From NCBI GenBank assembly GCA_004212155.1, contig RXIG01000008.1, positions 31,827-95,826 on the forward strand: a stretch of 64,000 nt of DNA, read 5' to 3'. Source of the stretch: an archaeon. GTDB taxonomy: Archaea; Methanobacteriota_B; Thermococci; Methanofastidiosales; NM3. Of the stretch, positions 8,601 to 17,451 are shown one piece after another. The position numbers were made by a program, and so were the translations under genes. The first letter of the stretch is position 1, and each line of letters opens with the position of its first letter. The notes below the pieces were generated by a model. The model saw only the letters and a list, made by a program, of their open reading frames with translations, did no database searches and was not told the origin of the DNA.

Positions 8601-11600
8601 GTTTGTGGACGAGTCACGGACGTAGCCCATGATAAGCCCTTCCTCCTTCTCGATGAGGAAGTCGACACCGGATGTGGTGCCTCCGTGCACGATATCCACA
8701 TCATACACAGCTGCAAGAGAGTAGTCCTGCTTCGTGCATGTCACGGTGTATCCAATGTATGGCAGATTGGAGTAGAGGCCGTTGATGTAGTAGGCCCCGT
8801 TGATGTCGGTCGTGACCTGTCGGCCAGCGATGCTCACGGTGGCATTGCGCACGGGCACATCGATCGTGTCATCGTAGACACCGTTGTGATTGACGTCCTC
8901 GTAGACGTGGCCCTTGAGCGCGCCATCCTTCTCGAGCGTGTAGTCGATGTTGTCGGTCTCGTGGCCAGCCGTCACGGGGACGTTGTACTGTATCTGCGAG
9001 ACGTAAAACGGCTTGCTCGCCTGGATGGCGTAGTTTGCTGGGACGACATCAAGCAGGATCCAGAATCCCTCGATGTCGGACCATGTGGCATTGTCGCTGT
9101 TTTGTATCCAGACCTCGGTCTCGGCGTTGATGTCGTTGAGCGAGAGCTCGACATCGCCCGATACCGAGCCTGTCACCGGCAGCGGATCGGCCTTGTCCAT
9201 CGGGTATCCGATATCGGTTGTGACATCGTCGAAGTATACCTCTTCATATACTAGTATATTATTACAGAGGAGGTATGGCTCCGGGTCGGGCGTATGATTC
9301 TTGTAGAGGTCCGGGTCCGGCGCGGGTGGTGACGTGGATTCATACTTCTCGACATCGTAACCGTTGAGCTCTGCTATGCCCGTGTACCTGTTGATCTCTC
9401 GACCAAGGTCGAGCGTGAAGTCCTTCGTTATTGGTACATCGAGTATGGTGTAGTAGCCGGTCGTGTCGGACGTAGCGGCAAACATGCGCGATAACGACAC
9501 GTTGGCGTCGGGCAGGGGGATATCCGTTGGCGGATCGTACGTTAGATTATCATCCTTGTCCTCCCAGACGTACCCCTCGACGCGTCCTGTCTCACGTGTC
9601 GGTGATACGTTCTTGGTCACGGTCGACGATATGGTCACGTAGTTGAACTCGTATTCGTACCATGGGTTTCCATAATCGTCACCATCATACTTTTGCATGA
9701 TGAGTAGATGACGCCCTTTGGGTATGGAGTTATCCTCTAGACCCATTTGATCGGCAAAGGCATAGTTCCCGTAAAAATCACTGTACGTATACCTTAGGGC
9801 ATCGAGAGGACGCCATGAATTTTCATATCCGGGTGTCCAAAGTATGGACTCATCAACTGGGTCGCCGTCCTCGGTCACCCTGCCAACAAGTTCGCCCGTC
9901 AGGCGCTGCATTTCAACGTTATTGTCAGGATTCTCCTCATCAGCGATTACGCCCATCATTGCGGGTGCGACCCACCAGTCGTAATCATCCTTGTAGGCCA
10001 CCATGTTGTGGTCGCCTGCATCGGCCTTTACGAAGTAGAAGCCGAAATCATCTGAGGTCACTGACGGATATCCAGGTATCTCGACGGTAACGCCAGAGAG
10101 TCCCTCTCCTTCTTCGAACGCGTCTGTACCGTTGGTGTCCTCGTATGCGACGCCTGAAACGTAGCCGTAATTGGATACCGTCTCATCAGGGAGTGCGTAG
10201 CTGCCCTGGAAGTTGCATACTGACTGAGCGCCGCTCGAGACGGTAATGCCCGTCCTGACGACCACATCGTGTGTCGTTTCCTCGTAGTCGCCCGCACCGC
10301 CATCATCCGCCACGACGGTGTATGAGCCTACAGGCACCTGCACGAACTCGTAGATGCCGCTGTCATCGGTGATGGCCTCACGGCCGTATGCACGGACGCG
10401 TGCGCCCTCGATCGCGGTGTTGCTTCCGCGGTCGTAGACAACGCCCTTGATGATACCCGTCCTTCGAACGATCGTTATGTCATATGAGTTGTCAAACGAT
10501 TCGTTTGCTGGCAGCGGCGTGACCGTGAGCGTGTTGGTGTAGTAGTCCGGTTCGTTCGTCTTGACGATCACATCGTCAACGTAGTAGCATATCGACGAGG
10601 ATTCGTAGTCGTACACTGAGTAACGCTCGATGTTGATACCCTCAAGCACATACCAGCCATTGACGTCGGTCAGGGAGGAAATGGTGGTATTTGGTATCGA
10701 CACTGAAACGTTTTCTACAGGCAGACCATCCTTGTCAAGGATCTGTCCAACGATGAAGCCTGGGTTCTCCTCGAGCTGGAAGTTGGTCTCCGCGTTGAGA
10801 TTGGGTATCACCTCGACGCGCTCCTTGGCCGTCTTGTGGTCGAGAAGGCCCTCATATTCGCTTTCCTCAAGCTCGCAGTCGATCGGTGGGCACGGGTCGG
10901 TCACGACGACATCATACTCGCCGTTTGGCACTTCCTCGAAGAAGTAGTACCCTGCCCTGTCGGTCGCCGTTGCAAGACCGAGGCCCGGCACCTCGACCGT
11001 TGCGGCCTCGATCGGGTTGCCGTTCACGTCGGTGACGATGCCCGATATGTAGCCGTTGGTCGGTGTGAGCGGTTCTGGTGAGAGGTTGAAGTCGGCTGGA
11101 ACGGGTGTAACGGGTGGACCGGGCTGCACGAACGGACTTAGGGGTCCGCCGTTGAGCCCGAACGCTCCGGAGTCGTCGTAGTAGAGCACATCGGTCTTGT
11201 ACCCGTCCTTCTCACAGATCATCGTGTAGCTGCCAGGTGTGACGCCTGTTATCTTATAATACCCATCTGAATCGGTGATCGCTGAGAGGCCAAGGCCCTT
11301 GATCGACACCTCTGCGCCCTCGATGGGCGCGGAGCCGTTCGAGACATGGCCTTCGATCGAACCGAAGTTCTTGCTTATGGCGAAGTTGATGCCTTCTGTT
11401 GTCTGTCCCCGGTAGACACGTACGGCAGTCTTGACCTGCGAGACATACTGGTCCTTGGAGGTCCTGATGTCATACGTGTCGGTGGGAAGGCCCTTGAACA
11501 CGAAGTTTCCGAACTGGTCGGTGCGCACGACGGCATCATCGCCGAGCACATCGGTCGCGAGCGCATGGGTCACGTGGTCGAGCGCCTCGACCTTGACGCC

Positions 11601-12047
11601 TGCGACAGGCGAGCCGGACGTATCGACGACCCGTCCGTAGATCGAGTCCTTGAGATGCATCTCGACCGTCCCTCCAGCAAGGGCGAGCGTACCGCCGGAG
11701 TTGTCGACGTTGTACGACACGGTCTGGAACCCGTCGGCCTTGAACGTGAGGTAGTGAAGCCCATCCCAGTCCAGGCCGGCAGGAGACCCGGAGAAGACGT
11801 CCGTAAACGATCCGTCCCCCGCCGTGGTCGCACCGGCCGATCCGGCATTATCAAGATAGACGCCGATGCCCTCGAGACCCTCTCCGGAATCGAACTCATC
11901 GTTGCCATTGAAGTCGAACCAAACCGCGTCCGCATCCCCTGTGATAGCGTTTGCGGCCTTGGCCGGTTCGGCATTAATATATACTAAACTTAGAAGTATT
12001 ATGGCTCCTATGAAAAGAGACACGCCCTTTTTCATCTTTTCTTTCAT
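5652..12047 (-). CDS. Giant secreted surface protein with about 19 carboxypeptidase-regulatory/SdrD-B-like repeats
   Basis: A 2131-residue protein with a signal peptide (GVSLFIGAIILLSLVYINAEPAKA). By eye I count about 19 repeats of a prealbumin-like beta-sandwich. Each begins like xIxGxVxDxxGNPIEGAxV and ends in TDSxGYYxIxxV. Several carry Asp/Asn-rich calcium-binding-type loops (DVNGNGVKDAGD, DVNHNGVYDD). The final ~200 residues form a different domain (GWYMMSFPVLVPED, RGYWIRL, HGYWIYC) with no C-terminal membrane helix. A GGGAGG site precedes the ATG. The protein is probably an adhesin or outer sheath component held by the anchored partner encoded downstream; this is inference. No close family name can be given. 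Confidence 0.85.
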   Translation of the reverse strand: MKEKMKKGVSLFIGAIILLSLVYINAEPAKAANAITGDADAVWFDFNGNDEFDSGEGLEGIGVYLDNAGSAGATTAGDGSFTDVFSGSPAGLDWDGLHYLTFKADGFQTVSYNVDNSGGTLALAGGTVEMHLKDSIYGRVVDTSGSPVAGVKVEALDHVTHALATDVLGDDAVVRTDQFGNFVFKGLPTDTYDIRTSKDQYVSQVKTAVRVYRGQTTEGINFAISKNFGSIEGHVSNGSAPIEGAEVSIKGLGLSAITDSDGYYKITGVTPGSYTMICEKDGYKTDVLYYDDSGAFGLNGGPLSPFVQPGPPVTPVPADFNLSPEPLTPTNGYISGIVTDVNGNPIEAATVEVPGLGLATATDRAGYYFFEEVPNGEYDVVVTDPCPPIDCELEESEYEGLLDHKTAKERVEVIPNLNAETNFQLEENPGFIVGQILDKDGLPVENVSVSIPNTTISSLTDVNGWYVLEGINIERYSVYDYESSSICYYVDDVIVKTNEPDYYTNTLTVTPLPANESFDNSYDITIVRRTGIIKGVVYDRGSNTAIEGARVRAYGREAITDDSGIYEFVQVPVGSYTVVADDGGAGDYEETTHDVVVRTGITVSSGAQSVCNFQGSYALPDETVSNYGYVSGVAYEDTNGTDAFEEGEGLSGVTVEIPGYPSVTSDDFGFYFVKADAGDHNMVAYKDDYDWWVAPAMMGVIADEENPDNNVEMQRLTGELVGRVTEDGDPVDESILWTPGYENSWRPLDALRYTYSDFYGNYAFADQMGLEDNSIPKGRHLLIMQKYDGDDYGNPWYEYEFNYVTISSTVTKNVSPTRETGRVEGYVWEDKDDNLTYDPPTDIPLPDANVSLSRMFAATSDTTGYYTILDVPITKDFTLDLGREINRYTGIAELNGYDVEKYESTSPPAPDPDLYKNHTPDPEPYLLCNNILVYEEVYFDDVTTDIGYPMDKADPLPVTGSVSGDVELSLNDINAETEVWIQNSDNATWSDIEGFWILLDVVPANYAIQASKPFYVSQIQYNVPVTAGHETDNIDYTLEKDGALKGHVYEDVNHNGVYDDTIDVPVRNATVSIAGRQVTTDINGAYYINGLYSNLPYIGYTVTCTKQDYSLAAVYDVDIVHGGTTSGVDFLIEKEEGLIMGYVRDSSTNDGIEGIEVLAMDDDIPSNEETGVTDSNGWYVLVANRGTYTLQAPMEPNTTDYVTKERYDVVVPGRAIVTEHFALWDETTMPDNNLYGIVWRNNNSDPAYQPGEEVENVEVSIPGLGRTVYSSSSTNNDINGDDYNFVFMDVPNDGGRTYHVTAKEEITGTTPQQYTMTVARDQATNTQVMIELPSTPSTPYDSWIEGIAFWDMNNNGVVDENERIPDMPVYIPGSGVNNDVASAGLKAETDSTGYYIINEVSSQINSSTTKMTIVAGDLADEGIYEPGIQRNLPMVEGSGQWIDFPLYKTTSYTSAYLYGEVYFDADGENDYDVDASVPKTEGIVNASVTADSVSEDTDSFGFYILEGLTADETYLVEVNAAGYESHEEYTTVELGLNTMNYSLNKLTNTISGYVFEDVNGNGVKDAGDKVINAKIIAVKNGVGTFEAFTDDTGFYSVPSLPVGTYTLQCVQIVDGTELPEYQDWQIEDPIVISEGDIIEQDIPMSRYFVNVTGSVDDGSNPVQGADVEWFSPDDFSTPRFTTQTDSSGNWDTSGWEHADLNYDGDNDDNETGVPLGTWFVKFSKTGYDVTTKWVTLDYDDWDSYYITATINESSSTLGIINGTVTQMDGTTPIQGVTVKATNTSTTDEYYASTLGDGTYSVNDLPDATYDLEFSKLGFVTEVVNGVVVNPGDTITQDISLDMSVAGFGDLEVTVTDDSASSYVGALVTIWHFNESTQVYEYFGEAATNGSGIATFTNLPTDGDGETYVACASDNDADMIMDASEFVVEVGDSDTVSLVLEPGTSSDLTFPEAGWYMMSFPVLVPEDVPWPALLYASGIDYSTWDKIAQYNGTDEYYEYYDYPDTSSVKSSTVKYPEHDRGYWIRLNGLAELTVVGEESTTSRSIDITGGQWSLIGYNLLTANNDIATALDASVPGTVNLMWTYLPDEVAGSPTNQAQLYDPRGRFASGFDEFNPWHGYWIYCDDDCTITIS

Positions 12048-12280
12048 CTTTCATTTCCTCCCAATTGACGATGTAGTGCTTGAAAATAGGCAATAATTAG
12101 GAATATGTCTACCATCCATTCCTAGGAACTCGTGCATTGCCATACACCATGGTATAAGTAATCATTTATTGAAACTTTTCCTTTAAATACTTTTTGCAGA
12201 ACATTTCGAGTAAATAATGTAAAATAAGTAAAAGTAAGAAAAGTATGCAAAAGAAGTAGGAACGGACGGGCACGCAGGCC

Positions 12281-13387
12281 TCATTCCTTGCGTTCCACGA
12301 GATAGTGGACGAAGAGCTTGAGCATATCCTTCGCTTCACACTCGGGAAGCACCTTCCTTGCCTCCTCCCATGACGATATGACGAGCGCATCGGCGATCTC
12401 CTTGGCGCTCTCGATCGCACCATGTCGCTCGATGATGCCGATCGCCGCGTCAAGCCTTTCCCTCTCGCGGGTGTGCTGCGAGAGCGTGTCAAGGAGCGTC
12501 TGCGCCTCCTCGGGCGGGGCGCGCTGGAGCGTCTTGATCACGAGCAGCGTGATCTTTCCCTCGGTGATGTCGTTGCCATACGGCTTTCCGAACCGTTCAC
12601 GGTCCTCGCCCTTCGTGACGATATCGAGAATGTCGTCCTGGATCTGGAACGCGACGCCGACCGACTCGGCGAACCGTCCAAGCACGTTCACCGTTTCGTC
12701 ATCGGCCCCCGAGAGTACGGCGGCAAGCTTGGCCGACATGCGCGCAAGCGTGCCGGTCTTGTAGGCGCACATCTGTATGTACTGCTCCTCGGATATGGCG
12801 TCCGCGCTTCGCTCGCCCCGGTGCCAAGAGATGTCAAGCGCCTGTCCCAGGTGCACGTTGATCATCTCGGTGGAGTAGATGTTGTAGGCGCGAACGAGCA
12901 CGTCGTCGGAAAATCCTGCCTTGTTGTTCACGAAGAGGGCAAGCGGGATGAAGTAGAGCGCGTTGCCGGCGTTGATCGCCGTGTCGACGCCAAAGAGGGT
13001 GTGCAGGCTCTCCTTTCCGCGGCGCATCTCGGAGCCGTCCTCGATGTCGTCGATGATGATGGTGCCGTTGTGCACGAGCTCGACGAGCGCGGCATAGTCG
13101 CGCGTCCGGTCCCTGTCGCCGCCAAGGGCGTCAACGATAAGCGTGAAGAGGATGGGGCGCCAGCGCTTGCCGCCGCGGGAGAGGAAGTCCCAGACGGGGC
13201 GGGAGATGCCCATCGTGAGCGATTCGGTATCGTAGCCGTATGCAGGCTTTCCCGAAAGCATGTTGACATAGTCCTCCGTCATCGCACGGGGAAGGGCCTT
13301 TTCGAGTATGAGCTCTATGATCTCCTTTCTAGATTCCAAGAATGACTCAAGGTCGTGGCGTGGCACTGGTCTCACCACTACCCCCAT
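12281..13387 (-). CDS. Polyprenyl diphosphate synthase (GGPP/FPP synthase family)
   Basis: A 368-residue all-helical isoprenyl transferase that condenses isopentenyl diphosphate with allylic diphosphates for archaeal ether lipids. The first aspartate-rich motif is IIIDDIEDGSEMRRG and the second is FQIQDDILDI. The GGKRWRP motif near residue 70 is the substrate-binding block. Length is slightly above typical GGPP synthases because of an N-terminal extension. Chain length cannot be assigned from sequence alone. The isopentenyl phosphate kinase gene lies about 3.4 kb away. Downstream, on the minus strand, is a T-rich tail (12180-12260) that probably ends transcription. The 233 bases between this gene and the giant surface gene show no other gene. 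Confidence 0.9.
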   Translation of the reverse strand: MGVVVRPVPRHDLESFLESRKEIIELILEKALPRAMTEDYVNMLSGKPAYGYDTESLTMGISRPVWDFLSRGGKRWRPILFTLIVDALGGDRDRTRDYAALVELVHNGTIIIDDIEDGSEMRRGKESLHTLFGVDTAINAGNALYFIPLALFVNNKAGFSDDVLVRAYNIYSTEMINVHLGQALDISWHRGERSADAISEEQYIQMCAYKTGTLARMSAKLAAVLSGADDETVNVLGRFAESVGVAFQIQDDILDIVTKGEDRERFGKPYGNDITEGKITLLVIKTLQRAPPEEAQTLLDTLSQHTRERERLDAAIGIIERHGAIESAKEIADALVISSWEEARKVLPECEAKDMLKLFVHYLVERKE

Positions 13388-13478
13388 CTCACGACGCGCT
13401 TAAATAGTTTGTTTAATGTGGGTCCCGGACGCATGTCGCAATCGACGCCATGGTGAAGACGGTCTCCGTGCCGGCGCC

Positions 13479-14672
13479 TTACTTCCCCTTGCGAGAGAAG
13501 TAGTCGTTTGCCACGCGCTGATAGGCGGTGCGAAACGGCACGCCCTGCCTGACGAGCTCGTACGCCTTCTCGGTTAGGAAGATCTCCTCGGAGAGGCTCG
13601 CCTCGCATGCGGATTCGGACACGGCAAGCGTCGACACGACGCGCCCCATCATCGCAAGCGACGAGCTGACAGTGTCAAGCGATGAGAAGACGACGCCCTT
13701 TGTGAGCTGCACGTCGCGGTGGTAGCCCGAGATGAGATTGTGGGTGACCGTTGCCACCTGCATCTCGTTGCCGAGGATGACCGAGTAGTAGCCGCGTATG
13801 ACCTCGAGCGCGTCGGGATTGGTCTTTTGCGGCATGATCGACGATCCGGTGGTCATCGAGGTGTCGATGACGAAGTAGCCAAGGTCAGGGTGGGAAAACA
13901 GTATGAGGTCGCTTGCGAGCCTGTTGAGGTCATACATCACGCTCGAGAGCCCGGAGAGCATGAGCTTTTCATGCTTAGCCCTGCTGAGCTGCGAGTAGAT
14001 GCCGTTGACATCGATCGAAGGAAGCCCGAGCTCGTCGGCGACGAGTCGGCGGTCGGTGTGGATGGGAAGGCCGTATCCCGCGCCGGTGCCCAGCGGATTG
14101 GAGCGGATGAGGCGCAACACGCCCTCGATCGTGATGACACTGTCGGTAAGGACGCCGATATAACCCTGCGCCCAGTCGCGCACCGTGGTGGGCATGGCCT
14201 TTCTCGTATGGGTGTGTCCAGCAAACGACACGTCCCCGCGCGAATCCGCCACATCCTGGAGCGCGCCAATGAGGTCGAGTATCGAGTCGACGATATGGTG
14301 CAGCTCGTCGATGTAGCAGAGGCGAAGCGCGCAGAGCACCTGGTCGTTTCGCGAGCGGCATGTATGGATCTTTCGTCCCGTGTCGCCGAGGCGCTCCACG
14401 AGGAAGCGCTCGATGGCGCTATGGCAGTCCTCGTCGTCGGGCGAGAGCGAAAACGTCCCTTTGAGCGCCATCTCCCTCAGTTCCACAAGCGCATCGGTAA
14501 GCATGGAGAGCTCATTGTCGTCGATGATGCCTGCCGCATTGAGGCCCTTGGCGTGGGCTATCGATGCGACGCAGTCGTAGGGGAGCAGGCGCTCATCGAG
14601 CTTCGCATCGCCCGCGGCCGCAAATGCGGAGGCCGCCTCGTCGTGGGCAACGTCCTTATCCCATAGCTTCAT
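13479..14672 (-). CDS. argH: Argininosuccinate lyase, short form
   Basis: Catalyses argininosuccinate to arginine plus fumarate, the last arginine biosynthesis step. The fumarase/aspartase superfamily signature GSSIMPQKTNPDALEVIRG is intact, as are TCRSRNDQV and the FAGHTHTRKAMPTT block. The protein has 397 residues, against about 460-490 for common ArgH. It ends just after the segment GVPFRTAYQRVANDYF, so the C-terminal domain is trimmed rather than the active site. The start overlaps the argG stop by 4 bases (ATGA), showing translational coupling. Confidence 0.93.
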   Translation of the reverse strand: MKLWDKDVAHDEAASAFAAAGDAKLDERLLPYDCVASIAHAKGLNAAGIIDDNELSMLTDALVELREMALKGTFSLSPDDEDCHSAIERFLVERLGDTGRKIHTCRSRNDQVLCALRLCYIDELHHIVDSILDLIGALQDVADSRGDVSFAGHTHTRKAMPTTVRDWAQGYIGVLTDSVITIEGVLRLIRSNPLGTGAGYGLPIHTDRRLVADELGLPSIDVNGIYSQLSRAKHEKLMLSGLSSVMYDLNRLASDLILFSHPDLGYFVIDTSMTTGSSIMPQKTNPDALEVIRGYYSVILGNEMQVATVTHNLISGYHRDVQLTKGVVFSSLDTVSSSLAMMGRVVSTLAVSESACEASLSEEIFLTEKAYELVRQGVPFRTAYQRVANDYFSRKGK

Positions 14673-15883
14673 TTTTTACTACCAGCCTTGAGACGCAATC
14701 CGAATATGCGAATAAAACCCTTTGCATCCGTCTGGTCGTAGCCGCCATGCTCGTCCATGGAGGCGATGCCGTTGTCGTAGCGCGATGAGTCGGAGTGGCG
14801 TCCGATGACGTGTGCCGCGCCCTTGTAGATGGCCAGGTCGACGTGGCCGTTCACTGCCTTCTGGCTGTGGCGCACCGACTGCATGAGGAAGTCGAACTCG
14901 GGCGAGAACCACAGCCCATTGTAGATCAGGCGCCCGATCTCGATGGACATCCACTCCTTGTAGTGCTGCACCTCCTTGTCGAGCGTGAGCGACTCGAGGT
15001 CGCGATGCGCATTGAAGAGTATCGTGCCGCCGGGCGTGACGTAGACGCCGCGCGACTTCATCCCCATGAGGCGGTTTTCCACCATGTCGACGATGCCCAC
15101 ACCGTGCTTCAGGCCGAGCTCGTTGAGATGATCGAACAGCGCGAGCGGTCCCTCGACGCTCGTGCCGGCCTCGATGTCCTCCACCTTCACGGGCGCGCCG
15201 CCCTTGAAGTGAATGCGGATGAGGTCGGGCTCGTCGGGCGCATCGAACGGATGGGTCCCCTTCTTGAACATGTCCTTGTCATACGGTCGTCCGGGGTCCT
15301 CGAGCACGCCGGCCTCGTAGCTCGTATGCAAGAGATTCTCATCGATCGAAAACGGTTTTCTCAGGGAAACGGGTATCGGTATCTCGCACTTTTCCGCATA
15401 GGCGATCATGTCCTTGCGGCCCTTGAACTCGGCAAGCCATTCGGGGTCCTTCCACGGGCTGAGTATCTCGGCCTCCGGCATGAGCGTCATGTAGGCGAGC
15501 TCGAAGCGCGCCTGGTCATTGCCCTTGCCGGTGGCACCGTGGCAAAGCACTCCTGCGCCCTCCTCGCGCGCGATGCGCACGTGCTCCTTGGCGATGATGG
15601 GGCGTGCGACGGCGGTACCGAGGAGATAAACGTTCTCGTAGACGGCATTGGCAGCGATCGCCTCGTAGACGTAGTCGGTGAGAAACTCCTCCTTGAGGTC
15701 GCTCACATAGACCTTTGATGCGCCGCATGCGCGTGCCTTCTCGGCTATCTGGTCGAAGTCGTCGTGCTGGCCCACATCGGCGATGTAGGCGATGACATCA
15801 TAGCCCTTGTCGATGAGCCAGCGCAGGATCACCGACGTGTCAAGACCGCCACTGTAGGCCAAAACCACCTTGTTATAATCCAT
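14669..15883 (-). CDS. argG: Argininosuccinate synthase
   Basis: A 404-residue enzyme joining citrulline and aspartate with ATP cleavage. It has the N-type ATP pyrophosphatase P-loop (VVLAYSGGLDTSVI) at the N-terminus and the GATGKGNDQARFEL motif near residue 120. Full family length. It is the first gene of an argG-argH operon and starts about 36 bases after a TATA element. The divergent ACT-domain regulator gene starts 158 bases away and might share control, but I see no ARG-type operator. Confidence 0.97.
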   Translation of the reverse strand: MDYNKVVLAYSGGLDTSVILRWLIDKGYDVIAYIADVGQHDDFDQIAEKARACGASKVYVSDLKEEFLTDYVYEAIAANAVYENVYLLGTAVARPIIAKEHVRIAREEGAGVLCHGATGKGNDQARFELAYMTLMPEAEILSPWKDPEWLAEFKGRKDMIAYAEKCEIPIPVSLRKPFSIDENLLHTSYEAGVLEDPGRPYDKDMFKKGTHPFDAPDEPDLIRIHFKGGAPVKVEDIEAGTSVEGPLALFDHLNELGLKHGVGIVDMVENRLMGMKSRGVYVTPGGTILFNAHRDLESLTLDKEVQHYKEWMSIEIGRLIYNGLWFSPEFDFLMQSVRHSQKAVNGHVDLAIYKGAAHVIGRHSDSSRYDNGIASMDEHGGYDQTDAKGFIRIFGLRLKAGSKK

Positions 15884-15914
15884 ATGATCACGTGCGTCGA
15901 CGTAGCAGACACCT

Positions 15915-15926
15915 CACTTAAAAGTA
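15915..15926 (-). promoter_or_regulatory. TATA promoter of argGH
   Basis: Minus strand TACTTTTAAGTG, about 35-40 bases before the argG ATG. Confidence 0.4.
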
Positions 15927-15997
15927 TCGACCAATTTCAAACTGGCACGCAGGATAAGACGGCCATTTTTGACATTTCGATATCAAACGCACGTGTC

Positions 15998-16020
15998 CTT
16001 ATAATAACATTTTTATATGA
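15998..16020 (+). promoter_or_regulatory. Promoter of the ACT regulator/isopentenyl phosphate kinase pair
   Basis: Two overlapping TATA-like blocks (CTTATAATAAC and ATTTTTATATGA) lie 25-40 bases before the ATG at 16042. Confidence 0.45.
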
Positions 16021-16041
16021 TATGATACGAGAAGCCACCAT

Positions 16042-16677
16042 ATGAAGACAACGGCGGAGATCACGAAGGAGTACATCGACACGCACCCGTCGATAAAGGA
16101 CTGCATCAGCAACAACCTTATCAACTACTCGAAGCTTGCCGAGAAGATCGCGCGGGAAAAGGACATCCAGAAGAAGACGAGCAAGGACGCGATCATCGTG
16201 GCCAGCAGGCGCTACTTCGAGCAGCTCAGGCCAAAACGGTCACACGAGGAGGTCATCATGGACATCCTCTCAAAGAGCGAGCTTGAGATAAAGAACAAGA
16301 TCATCGTTTTCATCGTGAAAAAGACCGTTCATCCGCGAACGCTCATATCGCTCGAGGACAAGATCAAGAAGGAGCAGGACATCTACTACAGCATCGAGGG
16401 CTCCACCGCCATCACGCTCATCACGACGGAAAAGCACCGTCAGCTGCTCAGGGACGCGCTGGGCGACGACGCCTTCAAGTCGTCAGAGGACCTGGCGATG
16501 ATCACGATAAAGAGCCCGCCTGAGCTCGAGACGACGCCGGGCGTCATCGCACACCTCTACTCGCTCTTCGGCGAGCACGGCATCAACATATGCGAGACCA
16601 TGAGCTGCTGGACAAACACGATCTTCATCATCAACGAGGCCGACATCGCCCGTGCGATGCAGTTCCTCAACTTCTAG
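16042..16677 (+). CDS. ACT-domain protein with N-terminal helical/HTH-like region
   Basis: A 211-residue protein. The first ~75 residues are helical and basic (LINYSKLAEKIAREKDIQKK), resembling the DNA-binding-like part of archaeal ACT regulators. The middle and C-terminal parts contain paired ACT-like folds; the last is clear (TTPGVIAHLYSLFGEHGINICETMSCW). ACT domains usually bind amino acids or other small ligands. It is immediately upstream of the isopentenyl phosphate kinase gene (ATG 10 bases after its stop), so both are probably cotranscribed. The ligand is unknown. I favour a feedback sensor of amino-acid metabolism but cannot prove it. Confidence 0.8.
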   Translation: MKTTAEITKEYIDTHPSIKDCISNNLINYSKLAEKIAREKDIQKKTSKDAIIVASRRYFEQLRPKRSHEEVIMDILSKSELEIKNKIIVFIVKKTVHPRTLISLEDKIKKEQDIYYSIEGSTAITLITTEKHRQLLRDALGDDAFKSSEDLAMITIKSPPELETTPGVIAHLYSLFGEHGINICETMSCWTNTIFIINEADIARAMQFLNF

Positions 16678-16686
16678 GTGGACACC

Positions 16687-17451
16687 ATGATACTCATCAA
16701 GGCAGGCGGGTCGGCGATCACGGACAAGAAGGTGCCCTTCTCGATTAAGGATGAGGCGCTCGCCGAGCTTGCGGCCGCGCTTCGCGACACGGAAGAAGAC
16801 GTCGTGCTCTGCCACGGGGGCGGTTCGTTCGGACACCCGCTGGCCGCACGCTACGATGTGTGCGGCGCCATCACGTCAAAGACGCAGCGCGAGGGCGTCG
16901 CCCGCATCAACGTCGCCATGCGCACGCTCTCAAACAGGGTCTGCGAGGCGCTCAACGAGGGGGGCGTCAACGCGTTCGCGCTCCAGACAAGCGCGGTGAT
17001 GACCACGCGCGAGGGCATCATCGACTGGAGCAACGACGACCTGATACGCCAGACCGTGCAGAAGGGATTCGTGCCGGTGCTCTACGGCGACGCCGTCCAT
17101 GATGCGGCGCTTTCGTTTTCCATCCTCTCGGGCGACCAGATCATGCTCCATCTCGCACGCACATTTCCCGGAAGCAGGGCGATCTTCCTAACCGACGTCG
17201 GAGGCATCTACACCACCGACCCGAAAGAGGATGCTGATGCGCAACGCATCGACCACGTGACGTTCGGACGCCTGCCCTTCATCGAGGCGGGCGGGTCGGG
17301 CGACGTTACCGGCGGCATGCGGGGCAAGCTCAATGAGATAGCGAGATTTGGGGACGCCGTCGAGATGGTCGACATCATCGGGCTCGGCGAGCCGGGCGCG
17401 CTGGCGCGCACGCTCAGGGGCGAGCATGTGGGCACGCGCATCACGCGATGA
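16687..17451 (+). CDS. ipk: Isopentenyl phosphate kinase
   Basis: Phosphorylates isopentenyl phosphate to isopentenyl diphosphate in the archaeal alternative mevalonate pathway. The 254-residue amino-acid-kinase-fold protein opens with MILIKAGGSAITDK and has the diagnostic histidine in the glycine-rich block VVLCHGGGSFGHPLA. The C-terminal nucleotide site GSGDVTGGMRGKL is also present. The ATG at 16687 gives the canonical family N-terminus; a GTG at 16678, directly after the ACT gene stop, is the alternative. The 3' end overlaps the convergent phosphate transporter gene by 11 bases. The polyprenyl synthase gene nearby uses the product of this pathway. Confidence 0.93.
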   Translation: MILIKAGGSAITDKKVPFSIKDEALAELAAALRDTEEDVVLCHGGGSFGHPLAARYDVCGAITSKTQREGVARINVAMRTLSNRVCEALNEGGVNAFALQTSAVMTTREGIIDWSNDDLIRQTVQKGFVPVLYGDAVHDAALSFSILSGDQIMLHLARTFPGSRAIFLTDVGGIYTTDPKEDADAQRIDHVTFGRLPFIEAGGSGDVTGGMRGKLNEIARFGDAVEMVDIIGLGEPGALARTLRGEHVGTRITR

